From Aestuariispira ectoiniformans (GTDB taxonomy: Bacteria > Pseudomonadota > Alphaproteobacteria > UBA8366 > Aestuariispiraceae), in NCBI RefSeq assembly GCF_025136295.1, contig NZ_CP062788.1:3241588-3305587 (forward strand): a DNA stretch of 64,000 nt, given 5' to 3'. The notes beneath the pieces were generated by a model. The model ran no database searches. It worked only from the letters and a program-made list of their open reading frames with translations, and was not told the DNA's origin. The position numbers were made by a program, and so were the translations under genes. Below, piece by piece: positions 51,900 through 61,199 of the stretch (the stretch's first letter is position 1; each line of letters opens with the position of its first letter).

Positions 51900-54686
51900 A
51901 TGGCGCAGGATAAATCCGTCACTTTCACATTGAACGGCCAACAGGTCGAAGCACAGGCAGGCGAGACCATCTGGCAGGTTGCCCAGAAGCAGGGCGTGGA
52001 AATCCCGCATCTCTGCTATACGCCGGAACCGGGCTATCGCGCCGATGGGAACTGCCGCGCCTGCATGGTCGAAGTGGAAGGCGAACGCACGCTGACCGCC
52101 TCCTGCGTCCGCGAGCCCAGCGACGGCATGGTGGTCAACACCGCCAGCGAACGCGCCAAGAAATCCCGCAAGATGGTTTTCGAGCTGCTGATGGCTGACC
52201 AGCCGGAACGCGAAAAAGCGCATGATCCCGACAGCCGCTTCTGGAACTGGTCCACCGAAATCGGCCTGGAAGGCAGCCGTTTTCCCGCCCGCGAAATGCC
52301 CAAGCTGGACGCCAGCCACCCGGCCATGCGCGTCAATCTGGATGCCTGCATCAATTGTAATCTCTGTGTACGCGCCTGCCGCGAAGTCCAGGTGAACGAC
52401 GTGATCGGCATGGCCTATCGCGGCCATAACGCAAAAATTGTCTTCGATCTCGACGACCCGATGGGCACCTCCACCTGTGTCGGCTGTGGCGAATGCGTCC
52501 AGGCCTGCCCGACGGGCGCCCTGATGCCGACCACCATGCTGAAAGAAGACCAGACCATCAAATACGCCGATGGTGCCGATAAGGTCGTCGACAGTTCCTG
52601 CCCCTTCTGCGGCGTTGGCTGCCTGACGCGCATTCATGTGAAGGACAACCAGATCATCAAGGTCGAGGGCCGCAATGGCCCGGCCAACGAAAACCGCCTT
52701 TGCGTCAAAGGCCGCTTCGGCATGGATTATGCCAGCCATCCGGCCCGCCTGACCAAACCGCTGATCCGCAAGGAAGGCGTTCCCAAGGCCTGGGATGACG
52801 AGGTGGACCAAGCTAATCCCTACACCCATTTCCGCGAGGCAACCTGGGAAGAAGCCTTGGAAAAGGCTGCGGGCGGCTTGAGAAAGGTTCTTGCCGAAAA
52901 TGGCCCCAAGGGTCTGGCCGGCTTCGGTTCCGCCAAAGGGTCAAACGAAGAAGCCTATATGTTCCAGAAACTGGTCCGCACCGGCTTTAAGTCCAACAAC
53001 GTTGACCATTGCACCCGTCTCTGCCATGCCTCCTCTGTCGCGGCACTGATGGAAGGCATCAGCTCCGGTGCGGTCTCCGCCCCCTTCCGGGCAGCAGAGG
53101 AATCCGATTTCATCATCATGATCGGCTGCCGCCCCAACTGGAACCACCCGGTTGCGGCCAGCTATTTCAAACAGGCTGCCAAACGCGGTGCCAAACTGGT
53201 GATCATGGACCCGCGCGGCCAGAATATGGCGCGCTTGGCCTGGAAGCATCTGCAGTTCAAACCGGGCGCAGATGTGTCCATGCTGAATGCCATGATCCAC
53301 ACCATCATTGATGAAGGCCTGATCGACGAACAGTTCATCCAGGCCCGTGTCGATAACTTCGACGCCATCAAGGAAAAGGTGAAAGACTTCACGCCTGAGA
53401 AGATGGCTGAAATCTGCGGCATTGATGCGGAAACCCTGCGCGAGGTTGCCCGCGCCTATGCCAAGGCGGACAAGTCCATCATCTTCTGGGGTATGGGCGT
53501 TTCCCAGCATGTCCACGGCACCGACAACAGCCGTTGCCTGATTCAGCTTGCCATGATCACCGGTCAGATCGGCCGTACAGGCACGGGCCTGCATCCGCTG
53601 CGCGGGCAGAACAACGTCCAGGGCGCATCCGACGTCGGACTGATCCCGATGGTCTACCCGGATTACAAATCCGTTGCGGATGAGGCCGTGCGCAAGCGTT
53701 ATGAGGACTTCTGGGGTACCGAACTGGACCCCAACCCCGGTTTGACCGTGGTTGAAATCATGAATGCAATCCACGCCGACGAGATCAAAGGCATGTATAT
53801 CATGGGTGAAAACCCGGCCATGTCCGACCCGGATGTGCATCACGCCCGTGGCGCGCTTGCCAAGCTGGAGCATCTGGTCGTGCAGGACATCTTCATGACG
53901 GAAACCGCCTTCCACGCGGATGTGATCCTGCCTGCCAGCGCCTTCCAGGAAAAATGGGGCACCTTCACCAATACCAACCGGACGGTGCAGATGGTCCGCC
54001 CGGCGCTCGACATGCCGGGCGAGGCACGCCAGGACTGGTGGATCATCCAGGAAATCGCCAAGGGCATGGGGCTCAACTGGAGTTACACCCACCCGAAGGA
54101 TGTCTTCACCGAAATGACCCAGGTGATGGCGTCGATCCAGGGCATGACCTGGGATCGCGTCGACCGCGAGGAATCGATAACCTATCCCTGCACCAGCGCC
54201 GAAGATCCGGGCCAGCCCTATATCTTCATCGAGGATTTCCCGACCCAGACCGGCCGCGCCAAACTGGTACCGACCGACCTGGTCCCGCCTGCGGAGGTTC
54301 CCGACGATGAGTTCCCCATGGTCCTGACCACGGGCCGTCTGCTGGAACATTGGCATACCGGCGCCATGACCCGCCGTGCAACGGTATTGGATGCAATCGA
54401 GCCGGAGGCCGTCGCCCATCTGCACCCAAAAACACTGGACCGCATGGGCATTCAGCCGGGTGACTTTGTGGACGTTCACACCCGCCGCGGTTCCATCCGC
54501 GTCAAGGCGCGTATCGACCGCGATGTTACCGATGGCATGGTCTTCGTGCCCTTCTGCTTTGCCGAGGGCCCGGCCAACATGCTGACCAACCCGCAGTTGG
54601 ACCCGTTTGGTAAAATTCCGGAGTTCAAATACTGCGCCGCGCGCGTAGAAAAAGCCCCGGACGATCACCCCGCCGCAGCGGAGTAA
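51900..54686 (+). CDS. fdsA: Formate dehydrogenase catalytic subunit, Mo-bis-PGD, Cys type
   Basis: 928 residues from the ATG at 51900. The N-terminus is a [2Fe-2S] ferredoxin domain (Cys39, Cys52, Cys55, Cys69). It is followed by two [4Fe-4S] clusters (CINCNLCVRAC, CVGCGECVQACP) and a further [4Fe-4S] site at CPFCGVGC, then the molybdopterin domain. The molybdenum ligand region HCTRLCHASS places Cys375 at the position of selenocysteine in other enzymes, so this is a cysteine enzyme. It oxidises formate to CO2 and passes electrons to a NuoEF-type diaphorase; the best candidate is the fused gene at 24139. No fdsC/fdsD maturation gene is adjacent. Confidence 0.93.
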   Translation: MAQDKSVTFTLNGQQVEAQAGETIWQVAQKQGVEIPHLCYTPEPGYRADGNCRACMVEVEGERTLTASCVREPSDGMVVNTASERAKKSRKMVFELLMADQPEREKAHDPDSRFWNWSTEIGLEGSRFPAREMPKLDASHPAMRVNLDACINCNLCVRACREVQVNDVIGMAYRGHNAKIVFDLDDPMGTSTCVGCGECVQACPTGALMPTTMLKEDQTIKYADGADKVVDSSCPFCGVGCLTRIHVKDNQIIKVEGRNGPANENRLCVKGRFGMDYASHPARLTKPLIRKEGVPKAWDDEVDQANPYTHFREATWEEALEKAAGGLRKVLAENGPKGLAGFGSAKGSNEEAYMFQKLVRTGFKSNNVDHCTRLCHASSVAALMEGISSGAVSAPFRAAEESDFIIMIGCRPNWNHPVAASYFKQAAKRGAKLVIMDPRGQNMARLAWKHLQFKPGADVSMLNAMIHTIIDEGLIDEQFIQARVDNFDAIKEKVKDFTPEKMAEICGIDAETLREVARAYAKADKSIIFWGMGVSQHVHGTDNSRCLIQLAMITGQIGRTGTGLHPLRGQNNVQGASDVGLIPMVYPDYKSVADEAVRKRYEDFWGTELDPNPGLTVVEIMNAIHADEIKGMYIMGENPAMSDPDVHHARGALAKLEHLVVQDIFMTETAFHADVILPASAFQEKWGTFTNTNRTVQMVRPALDMPGEARQDWWIIQEIAKGMGLNWSYTHPKDVFTEMTQVMASIQGMTWDRVDREESITYPCTSAEDPGQPYIFIEDFPTQTGRAKLVPTDLVPPAEVPDDEFPMVLTTGRLLEHWHTGAMTRRATVLDAIEPEAVAHLHPKTLDRMGIQPGDFVDVHTRRGSIRVKARIDRDVTDGMVFVPFCFAEGPANMLTNPQLDPFGKIPEFKYCAARVEKAPDDHPAAAE

Positions 54687-54703
54687 TCAAAATGGATAAT
54701 CAC

Positions 54704-54733
54704 AAACAGCCCCGGAAACGGGGCTGTTTTCTT
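54704..54733 (+). terminator. Terminator of the formate dehydrogenase gene
   Basis: AAACAGCCCCG and CGGGGCTGTTT pair around GAAA, followed by TCTTAT. Confidence 0.9.
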
Positions 54734-54816
54734 ATATGTTCAGCATTGCTTAAACTTCACCAACTATACTTGTTTAATAAACGAACTTTTGCGTCGACAT
54801 TCAGGAGGAGCCACCC

Positions 54817-55554
54817 TTGCGCCTTGTCCTGGTCGCCTTCTTATCCGTCCTGCTGACCCTGCCCGCCGTGGCCGGGCCAATCGATAAACTGACCTTCTAC
54901 ACCGAGGACTTCCCACCCTATCAGTTTGTCGAAGACGGTGAGTTGAAGGGAATTTTTGTGGATATCCTCCGGGAAGCCTTCAGACAGACAGAGACAACCA
55001 AAACGGTACAGGACATCCATGTGGTCCCCTGGGCGCGCGGCTACAATATCGTTCTGGCAACCCCCAATACCGTTCTTTTCGGCACGTCCCGCACAGCCGC
55101 CAGAGAGGATAAATTCCTGTGGGTCGGCCCCGGCACCAGTTCCGACCACGGCATACTTGCCCGCAAGTCGGATCACCACAGGATTGGAAGCCTGGATCAA
55201 CTGAACCGCTATCTGACGGCCACAATCCGCGATGACGTCGCAGAACAACTGTTGCTGGAAGGCGGTGTCCGCAAGGAAAACCTGTCACGCCAGTCAAACC
55301 AGGATTCAATCGTCCGCCTGCTGTCCATCAAACGGGCGAATTTCTGGGCCTACAACATCATGGTCGCCTTCCATGTGTTGAGGAAACATGGAATCGCCGA
55401 CGATTATGAGGTCATATTCACCCTGCGGAAGGGACAGAACTGGCTGGCCCTGAACCTGCGATCTGATCCAGCCGCAGTGGCGGCATTGCAGAGCGCCGTC
55501 GATTCCGTTCGGCGCTCTCCGGTTTATGAGGAAATCCTCGCGCGATATCGGTAA
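54817..55554 (+). CDS. Periplasmic solute-binding protein (SBP_bac_3 type)
   Basis: 245 residues with a TTG start after GGAGGAG. A signal peptide (RLVLVAFLSVLLTLPAVAG) is followed by LTFYTEDFPPYQFVEDGELKGIFVDILREAF, the start of amino-acid-type binding proteins. The rest has two lobes. No permease or ATPase gene is nearby, so it is an orphan binding protein that may serve as a sensor partner or use a distant transporter. The ligand is unknown. Confidence 0.85.
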   Translation: MRLVLVAFLSVLLTLPAVAGPIDKLTFYTEDFPPYQFVEDGELKGIFVDILREAFRQTETTKTVQDIHVVPWARGYNIVLATPNTVLFGTSRTAAREDKFLWVGPGTSSDHGILARKSDHHRIGSLDQLNRYLTATIRDDVAEQLLLEGGVRKENLSRQSNQDSIVRLLSIKRANFWAYNIMVAFHVLRKHGIADDYEVIFTLRKGQNWLALNLRSDPAAVAALQSAVDSVRRSPVYEEILARYR

Positions 55555-55603
55555 AGCCAGCCCCCTCACGCCTTGCAATGCAGATGACGGGCGGTCCGCC
55601 TGC

Positions 55604-56110
55604 TCAGCCCCTGTTCTTTTTGTATTTGCGCATCAGCATGTTGCGTTTGGTCGCGGACAGACGATCCAGATAGGTTTTGCCGTCCAGATAATCCACTTCA
55701 TGCTGGATGACCTGCGCCAGCCAGCCTTCCGCCTCCAGTTCCTGCGCACAGCCTTTGCAGTCCAGATAGCCGACCTTGATTGATTTCGGACGGGTGATCT
55801 CTGCAGAGATGCCGGGAAAGCTGAGCGAGGCTTCGGTGAATGTCTGTGTTTCTTCGCCGGACCATAAGATTTCCGGGTTGATGAGAGCCAATGGTTGGCG
55901 CGCGCCCTCTTCCTGCAGGTCGATGACAACGATGCGTTGCAGCAGTCCCGCCATATTGGCGCCGATCCCGACGCCCTTCTCCCGATAAAGCAAGTCGAAC
56001 ATGGCCTCGACGGTCTCCCGAACGCCGTCATCCACCTCGGCAACCGCCGTGGCTTTCTTACGGAAGATGGGGTCGGGACCATAGGTCAATTGAAGGGGAT
56101 GGCGGGTCAT
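55604..56110 (-). CDS. Degenerate peptide-deformylase-like protein
   Basis: 168 residues, typical deformylase length and fold pattern. Three catalytic motifs are altered. Motif 1 reads GVGIGANMAG, so the active-site Gln is Met53. Motif 2 reads EASLS in place of EGCLS, so the metal-binding Cys is Ser95. Motif 3 is HEVDY in place of HEVDH, so the second metal His is Tyr141; His137 and Glu138 remain. A standard Fe/Ni deformylase needs Cys plus two His ligands, so this protein should be inactive as a deformylase or act by another mechanism. A true Def is needed elsewhere in the genome. It precedes no fmt gene, unlike genuine def. Confidence 0.85.
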   Translation of the reverse strand: MTRHPLQLTYGPDPIFRKKATAVAEVDDGVRETVEAMFDLLYREKGVGIGANMAGLLQRIVVIDLQEEGARQPLALINPEILWSGEETQTFTEASLSFPGISAEITRPKSIKVGYLDCKGCAQELEAEGWLAQVIQHEVDYLDGKTYLDRLSATKRNMLMRKYKKNRG

Positions 56111-56179
56111 ATCTTGAGCCTGTTTTCGAATGGGCGTGCGACATCCTTGTATGGATTACTGCCAGCGAATACAAGCCGG

Positions 56180-57739
56180 TCAGGGAATAGCCGCCATGCC
56201 GGAATCTGCCTTTTCCACGGCTTCCGGGATGGTCAGGATAACGGTCGTCCCGACATTCTCGACACTTTGAATCTGCACGTCACCATTCAGCAATTCTGCA
56301 AGGCCCTTCACAATGGCAAGGCCCAACCCGGTTCCCTCTCGTGTGGAAGCCACATCCGGCGCGCCGCGATCATAGGCGTCGAAAATCCGGTCCAGCAATT
56401 CCTCGGGGATACCGATGCCTGTATCCGCCACAGTCAGCTTCAGGCTGTTTTCCCGATTTGCCGCAGCCGCGGCAATACGGATTGCACCGTCCGGCGGCGT
56501 AAACTTTGCCGCGTTGGTCATCAGATTGATCAGGATTTGCTGCAACAGGCCGGGGTCTGTGTGAAATTCCGCAACATCCTCGGCCACGACAACTTCACAA
56601 CTGGGATGCGCCCCTTTCAAAGAAGAACACACCATGCCGCAGGCCTCGTCGAGCAATTTGTTCAAATCCACCCGCTGGGCCTGAACGATCATACGACCGC
56701 TTTCCAGTCGTGAAATATCCAGAAGATTGTCGATCAGCGCCAGCAACTGTGTCGCCGCACGGTGAATGGAATTCGCATAGTCCCGGTCACGGGCCATATC
56801 CTCGCCCAAAATACCTGTCCGGATAATGTCCGAAAAGCCCAGGATCGCATTCAAAGGGGTCCGCAGGTCATGGCTCATATGGGCGATGAAGTCCGATTTG
56901 GCCCGGTTGGCCTGATCCGCCCTGCCAATCGCCCGTTCCAGATCCAAGGTGCGGTCCTGAACCCGCCGTTCCAGCGTCCTGTTGAGTTCCGCCAACTGTT
57001 CCTGGGCGTGACGGGATTTGGTGATATCCTCTTCCGACACGACCAACGCCACCTCACCCGACAAAGGATCACGGCCAAGCGTTATATCAATGCTGTGCCA
57101 GCGCATCCCGACATTGGTCCTTACCCGGAACTCGCCTGACGTTTCGGTATTCGCACGTGCCGCCGCCAGCAACACACGGCCTTCTTCCGGGTCAACAAAA
57201 CGCTCAATAAAATCACCGCGCTCTATGCCCGACACGTCGTCATAACATTCAGATGCAGCCGGGTTCTGGGACAGGAATTCTCCTGCCAGCGTGAAGGAAC
57301 TGACGATCAGGGATGTATAGCGCATGGCTTCCAGCATGCGCAGGCCGTGCGGATCTTCGTCCAGGCGAACATGGGCATCCACCTCGATCAGAACGGCGTC
57401 CCGCGCATCCTCGCCGATTACGACGGGTGACAGGTTCAAAACCACTGTGACCGGATGACCCATGGGGTATAGGGTCCAGGTCTCGGAGGCAAACTCGCCT
57501 TCCGGCGTGTTGTCAAAGACCTGGCGCAGGCGCTGCCGAACCGTTGCGCTGTCGCTGGAATAATCCCGCGATAGCAGGTCTTCCAGACTATCGGCCCGCC
57601 AGAACTTTACCGCAGCCCTGTTTGCCCACCAGATGGAATGGCAGGCCACATCAAACAGCCAGACAGGCCGACTGATAGCGTCGAACAGCTCAAGGCTCTC
57701 TCCATCCAGGAAGTGTCGTTTGCGGGCCCCCTGCGCCAC
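56180..57739 (-). CDS. Cytoplasmic PAS sensor histidine kinase
   Basis: 519 residues, no membrane segment. Two PAS-like domains (about 15-120 and 140-250) are followed by a coiled-coil linker, HisKA with AHMSHDLRTPLNAI and the phospho-accepting His, and HATPase with NLMTNAAKF, DTGIGI and GTGLGLA. All kinase boxes are intact. The signal would be cytoplasmic, perhaps redox or a small ligand. It has no adjacent response regulator. The ATG at 57737-57739 is the first credible start. Confidence 0.93.
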   Translation of the reverse strand: MAQGARKRHFLDGESLELFDAISRPVWLFDVACHSIWWANRAAVKFWRADSLEDLLSRDYSSDSATVRQRLRQVFDNTPEGEFASETWTLYPMGHPVTVVLNLSPVVIGEDARDAVLIEVDAHVRLDEDPHGLRMLEAMRYTSLIVSSFTLAGEFLSQNPAASECYDDVSGIERGDFIERFVDPEEGRVLLAAARANTETSGEFRVRTNVGMRWHSIDITLGRDPLSGEVALVVSEEDITKSRHAQEQLAELNRTLERRVQDRTLDLERAIGRADQANRAKSDFIAHMSHDLRTPLNAILGFSDIIRTGILGEDMARDRDYANSIHRAATQLLALIDNLLDISRLESGRMIVQAQRVDLNKLLDEACGMVCSSLKGAHPSCEVVVAEDVAEFHTDPGLLQQILINLMTNAAKFTPPDGAIRIAAAAANRENSLKLTVADTGIGIPEELLDRIFDAYDRGAPDVASTREGTGLGLAIVKGLAELLNGDVQIQSVENVGTTVILTIPEAVEKADSGMAAIP

Positions 57740-57863
57740 TTTACCCTCTCTCGCAACTCACTTGCTTACACCAGTCCGGCCATTTTTTAACGCCGCCGTG
57801 TCCGGCACCCCATTACGTAGGATTATATTCAAGCATTGTCGAAAATAACAGCCCGCTCCTGCA

Positions 57864-57898
57864 GCAAAAAATACGGGCCGCGCAAAGCGCGACCCGTA
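57864..57898 (-). terminator. Terminator of fhs
   Basis: On the minus strand TACGGGTCGCGC pairs with GCGCGGCCCGTA across TTT (one mismatch), then TTTTTTGC. It follows the fhs stop by about 28 bases. Confidence 0.8.
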
Positions 57899-57926
57899 AA
57901 CTTACAGAGAGGCTGACGCCCGGGAC

Positions 57927-59600
57927 TTAGAACAAGCCCTGAATGTCGCCTTTGTCATCCAGATGGATGCTGTTGGCTGCCGGTACACGCGGCAGGCCCG
58001 GCATGGTCATGATCTCACCGCAGATTGCAACGATGAAGCCAGCACCCGCCGACAGACGAACTTCACGGACCGGAACCACATGGCCGGTCGGCGCACCGAT
58101 CAGGGTCGGGTCGGTGGAGAAGCTGTACTGGGTTTTCGCCATGCAGACCGGCAGATCGCCGTAACCGGCATCTTCCCATTCCTTGAGCTGCTGACGGACC
58201 TTCTTGTCGGCAATCGCCTCGTCCGCGCCATAGATGTTGCGGGCAATGGTGTTGATCTTGTCGAACAGCGGCATGTCGTCTTCATACAGCGTACGGAACT
58301 GCGCACCGCCATTGTCGACGATCTCGACGACTTTCTTGGCCAGGGCTTCCGTACCGGCGGAACCGTCTGCCCAGTGGGTGCACTCGATAGCTTCCACACC
58401 GAACTGGCCGGTGTATTCCTGGATAGCTGCCAGTTCCGCATCGGTGTCGGTGACAAAGCGGTTGATGGCAACCACAGCCTGCACGCCGAACTGGCCGACG
58501 TTGCGGATGTGACGGCCCAGGTTTTCCAGGCCCTTCTTGACCGCGTCGACGTTTTCCGCGCCCAGTTCGGTTTTCGCAACACCACCATGCATCTTCAGTG
58601 CGCGGACGGTGGCAACGATGACGACCGCTTCCGGGTTCAGGCCAGCCTTGCGGCATTTGATGTCGAAGAACTTCTCTGCGCCCAGGTCGGCACCGAAACC
58701 GGCTTCGGTCACCACATAGTCTGCCAGTTTCAGCGCGGACTTGGTGGCGGAAACGGTGTTACAGCCATGCGCGATGTTCGCGAACGGGCCACCGTGAATG
58801 AAGGCCGGGTTGTTTTCCAGCGTCTGAACCAGGTTCGGCATCAGCGCATCTTTCAGCAGAACGGTCATCGGACCTTCGGCTTTTACGTCCCGGGCGTAGA
58901 TCGGCTTGCGGTCACGGGTGTAACCGACAACGATGCGACCCAGGCGTTCTTCAAGATCCTTGAGGCCGTCGGCCAGGCAGAAGATAGCCATGACTTCGGA
59001 GGCCACCGTAATGTCGAAACCGGTCTGGCGCGGGAAGCCGTTGGCAACGCCGCCGAGGGAGACAACCGTGTCACGCAGGGCGCGGTCGTTCATGTCGAGC
59101 ACACGACGCCATGCGACACGACGTTCGTCGAAGCCCAGTTCGTTGCCCCAGTAGATGTGGTTGTCGATCAACGCACTCAACAGGTTGTGCGCAGAGGTGA
59201 TTGCATGGAAGTCACCGGTGAAATGCAGGTTGATGTCTTCCATCGGAACGACCTGCGCATAGCCACCACCGGCAGCACCACCCTTGACGCCGAAGCAGGG
59301 CCCAAGGCTCGGCTCACGCAGGGCGATCATGGCTTTCTTGCCAATGCGGTTCAGACCGTCACCCAAGCCGACGGTGGTGGTGGTTTTACCTTCACCAGCC
59401 GGGGTCGGGGAAATGGCGGTAACCAGGATCAGCTTGCCATCCTGCTTGTCTTTCAGACCGTCAAGATAATCAAAGCTGACTTTTGCCTTGTCCGGACCAT
59501 ACTGACGCAAAGCGTCGGCCGGCATACCCAATTTTGCACCGACCTCGGTGATCGGCTTCACAGTTGCTTCGCGTGCGATATCAATATCGGATTTCGCCAT
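57927..59600 (-). CDS. fhs: Formate-tetrahydrofolate ligase
   Basis: 557 residues. It makes 10-formyl-tetrahydrofolate from formate, ATP and tetrahydrofolate. The ATP-binding loop is [14 protein letters not shown]. Other conserved blocks are [37 protein letters not shown] and the C-terminal PGLPRVPAA. Length is normal for bacterial enzymes. With the formate dehydrogenase genes it allows formate to be oxidised or built into C1 metabolism. The leader is structured (see 59601-59800). Confidence 0.97.
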   Translation of the reverse strand: MAKSDIDIAREATVKPITEVGAKLGMPADALRQYGPDKAKVSFDYLDGLKDKQDGKLILVTAISPTPAGEGKTTTTVGLGDGLNRIGKKAMIALREPSLGPCFGVKGGAAGGGYAQVVPMEDINLHFTGDFHAITSAHNLLSALIDNHIYWGNELGFDERRVAWRRVLDMNDRALRDTVVSLGGVANGFPRQTGFDITVASEVMAIFCLADGLKDLEERLGRIVVGYTRDRKPIYARDVKAEGPMTVLLKDALMPNLVQTLENNPAFIHGGPFANIAHGCNTVSATKSALKLADYVVTEAGFGADLGAEKFFDIKCRKAGLNPEAVVIVATVRALKMHGGVAKTELGAENVDAVKKGLENLGRHIRNVGQFGVQAVVAINRFVTDTDAELAAIQEYTGQFGVEAIECTHWADGSAGTEALAKKVVEIVDNGGAQFRTLYEDDMPLFDKINTIARNIYGADEAIADKKVRQQLKEWEDAGYGDLPVCMAKTQYSFSTDPTLIGAPTGHVVPVREVRLSAGAGFIVAICGEIMTMPGLPRVPAANSIHLDDKGDIQGLF

Positions 59601-59800
59601 TTTTCGGTTTCCCTCGCTGAATTCCGCGCCATAACAAGCCCCGGCTCGTGCCGGGACACCTATTGTTATTAGGGCGGACGCTACCGGATTTCGGCTCCGG
59701 TTCGATCCACCCCCGCGACTTTTTTTGCGTCGCTTACGACATCACCCCACAGAAAACCGATTTTTTTAATGTCGCTGATGCTAAACACATACCAGCGCAG
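59601..59800 (-). promoter_or_regulatory. Structured 5' leader of fhs, riboswitch candidate
   Basis: On the transcript (minus) strand three hairpins can be drawn. The first is GCGAC/GTCGC around an A-run (59715-59735). The second is CCGGA/TCCGG (59684-59700). The third is long, with ATAACAA/TTGTTAT (59631-59637 with 59664-59670) enclosing CCCGGC/GCCGGG. TCCGC and GCGGA extend it. The ATG follows 30 bases on with GAGGGAAA as ribosome site. It does not fit the pfl/ZTP or tetrahydrofolate riboswitch consensus as I remember them. Confidence 0.4.
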
Positions 59801-59846
59801 GTGAATTGTCAAACAGCCCCTTTAAAGCGCACCAGATGAGGGTCGA

Positions 59847-60647
59847 CTACTTGCCTTTGTAATTCCCCGGCCGTTTTTCAAAGAAGGCGTCCAGCGCCTC
59901 CATATGATCATCGGTATGATGGGCAATAGCCTGATAGGCCGCGCACATCTCCAGATGCGGTTCCAGGCGGGTATGCTGTCCATCACGCATCAGCTTCTTG
60001 GTCAGCTTCACCGCCACGGGCGCTTTACCGGCAATCGTCTGCGCTACCGCCTGCGCTTCGGCAAGCAGGTCGGTTTTGGGAATGATCCGACTGACCAGTC
60101 CGACGGATTTCGCCGTCTCTGCGTCAATGGGTTCTCCGGTCAGCAGCATTTCCGCCGCCGCGCCCTGCCCGATGATCCGCGGCAGAAACCAGGCCGCACC
60201 GTCGCCCGGCGCGATGCCGATATTGACGAAGGGCGCACCGAAATGTGCCTCCGGTGCTGCCAGACGAATGTCGCACATACAGACCAGATCCAGCGCCGCC
60301 CCGAAAGCGGGACCGTTCACTGCCGCAATGGTCGGAATGTCCAGATTATAGAAAACCGGAGGCACCCTGAGGATGCCATGGCGATAGGCCTCCCGGATTT
60401 CCGCGGGCGTGCCTGCGAACATATCCGTCTTCTCACGCATATGTTTGACATTGCCCCCTGCGGAGAAGGCCCGCCCCGCGCCGGTCAGCACGACAGCCCG
60501 CACAGTGCCGTCGCGGCGGATACGATCCACCGCCTCCAGGAAGGCGTCGATCATCGACGGTTCCGAAAAGGCGTTCAGTTCGTCCGGCCGGTTCAGCGTC
60601 AGCGTGACAACGGCACCGTCTTGTTCATAGAGAACGGGATCAGACAT
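59847..60647 (-). CDS. Crotonase-family protein (enoyl-CoA hydratase/isomerase-like)
   Basis: 266 residues. The crotonase fold is clear: LTLNRPDELNAFSEPSM, oxyanion-hole FSAGGNVKHM, and NGPAFGAALDLVCMCD. At the two catalytic glutamate positions of true enoyl-CoA hydratases there is Asp (in ALDLV) and Phe (in APFVNIG). The PGDGAAWFLPR segment resembles isomerase or other crotonase groups. It may be an isomerase or another CoA-ester enzyme rather than a hydratase. It lies upstream of fhs on the same strand, 246 bases away, so it is not clearly co-transcribed. Confidence 0.85.
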   Translation of the reverse strand: MSDPVLYEQDGAVVTLTLNRPDELNAFSEPSMIDAFLEAVDRIRRDGTVRAVVLTGAGRAFSAGGNVKHMREKTDMFAGTPAEIREAYRHGILRVPPVFYNLDIPTIAAVNGPAFGAALDLVCMCDIRLAAPEAHFGAPFVNIGIAPGDGAAWFLPRIIGQGAAAEMLLTGEPIDAETAKSVGLVSRIIPKTDLLAEAQAVAQTIAGKAPVAVKLTKKLMRDGQHTRLEPHLEMCAAYQAIAHHTDDHMEALDAFFEKRPGNYKGK

Positions 60648-60677
60648 GGGAGGGCCTCCACAGAGCGCAGGTTTTAA

Positions 60678-61022
60678 TCAGAGGATTTCCAGCACGCTTT
60701 CCGGCGGGCGGCCGATGCGGGCCTTGCCATTGGCAATCACGATCGGGCGTTCGATCAGAATCGGGTTGTCCGCCATGGCCTGGATCAGGGCATTATCGTC
60801 ATCCACATCCTTCAGGCCCAGTTCTTTGTAGACAGCTTCGCCCTTACGCATCATCGCACGCGGCTCCACGCCCAGTTTGGCACAGATATCGCGGATTTCA
60901 TCCGCCGTGGGGGCCTGCTTCAGATATTCAACGATAGTCGGGCCGACGCCTTTTTCTTCCAACAACGCCAGGGTCTGGCGGGATTTGGAACAGCGCGGGT
61001 TGTGGAAAATAGTAACCGACAT
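60678..61022 (-). CDS. arsC: Glutaredoxin-type arsenate reductase (ArsC)
   Basis: 114 residues. HNPRCSKSRQTLALL carries the catalytic Cys11 and neighbouring Arg, and the conserved RPIVIANGKARIGRPPE end places the arsenate-binding arginines. It would reduce arsenate to arsenite using glutathione and glutaredoxin. No arsB, acr3 or arsR is adjacent. Related YffB/Spx-like proteins share the fold, but the Cys-Ser-Lys-Ser loop favours ArsC. It lies 30 bases upstream of the crotonase gene and may share its transcript. Confidence 0.9.
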   Translation of the reverse strand: MSVTIFHNPRCSKSRQTLALLEEKGVGPTIVEYLKQAPTADEIRDICAKLGVEPRAMMRKGEAVYKELGLKDVDDDNALIQAMADNPILIERPIVIANGKARIGRPPESVLEIL

Positions 61023-61199
61023 GGAAAAGGCTCCTGTTCTTATTTGTGTTGTCTCCTGGCGATTTATAGCCGCTGACCGGATCGCATGAAAGATGCCTGC
61101 AAAGAAATAGAATTTGTCTTTCCTTCTCTATAGCCATCCTTTGAAGGTTCAAGTATTGCTAGCGGTCGAACGAATCATCCTATGGAAAGTCGGTATTGC

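Noticed and set aside
52941-54668. 575-codon open frame antisense to the formate dehydrogenase gene
   Set aside because: Same cause: low stop frequency opposite a GC-rich gene; histidine- and glycine-rich translation with no family signature.
57963-59672. Long open frame on the plus strand opposite fhs
   Set aside because: It is the antisense of a certain, highly conserved gene in GC-rich DNA and its translation has no recognisable fold.
59641-59720. tRNA-like sequence GGTTCGATCC before an A/T-rich run
   Set aside because: The flanks do not pair as a T-stem, and no acceptor or anticodon arm can be drawn.
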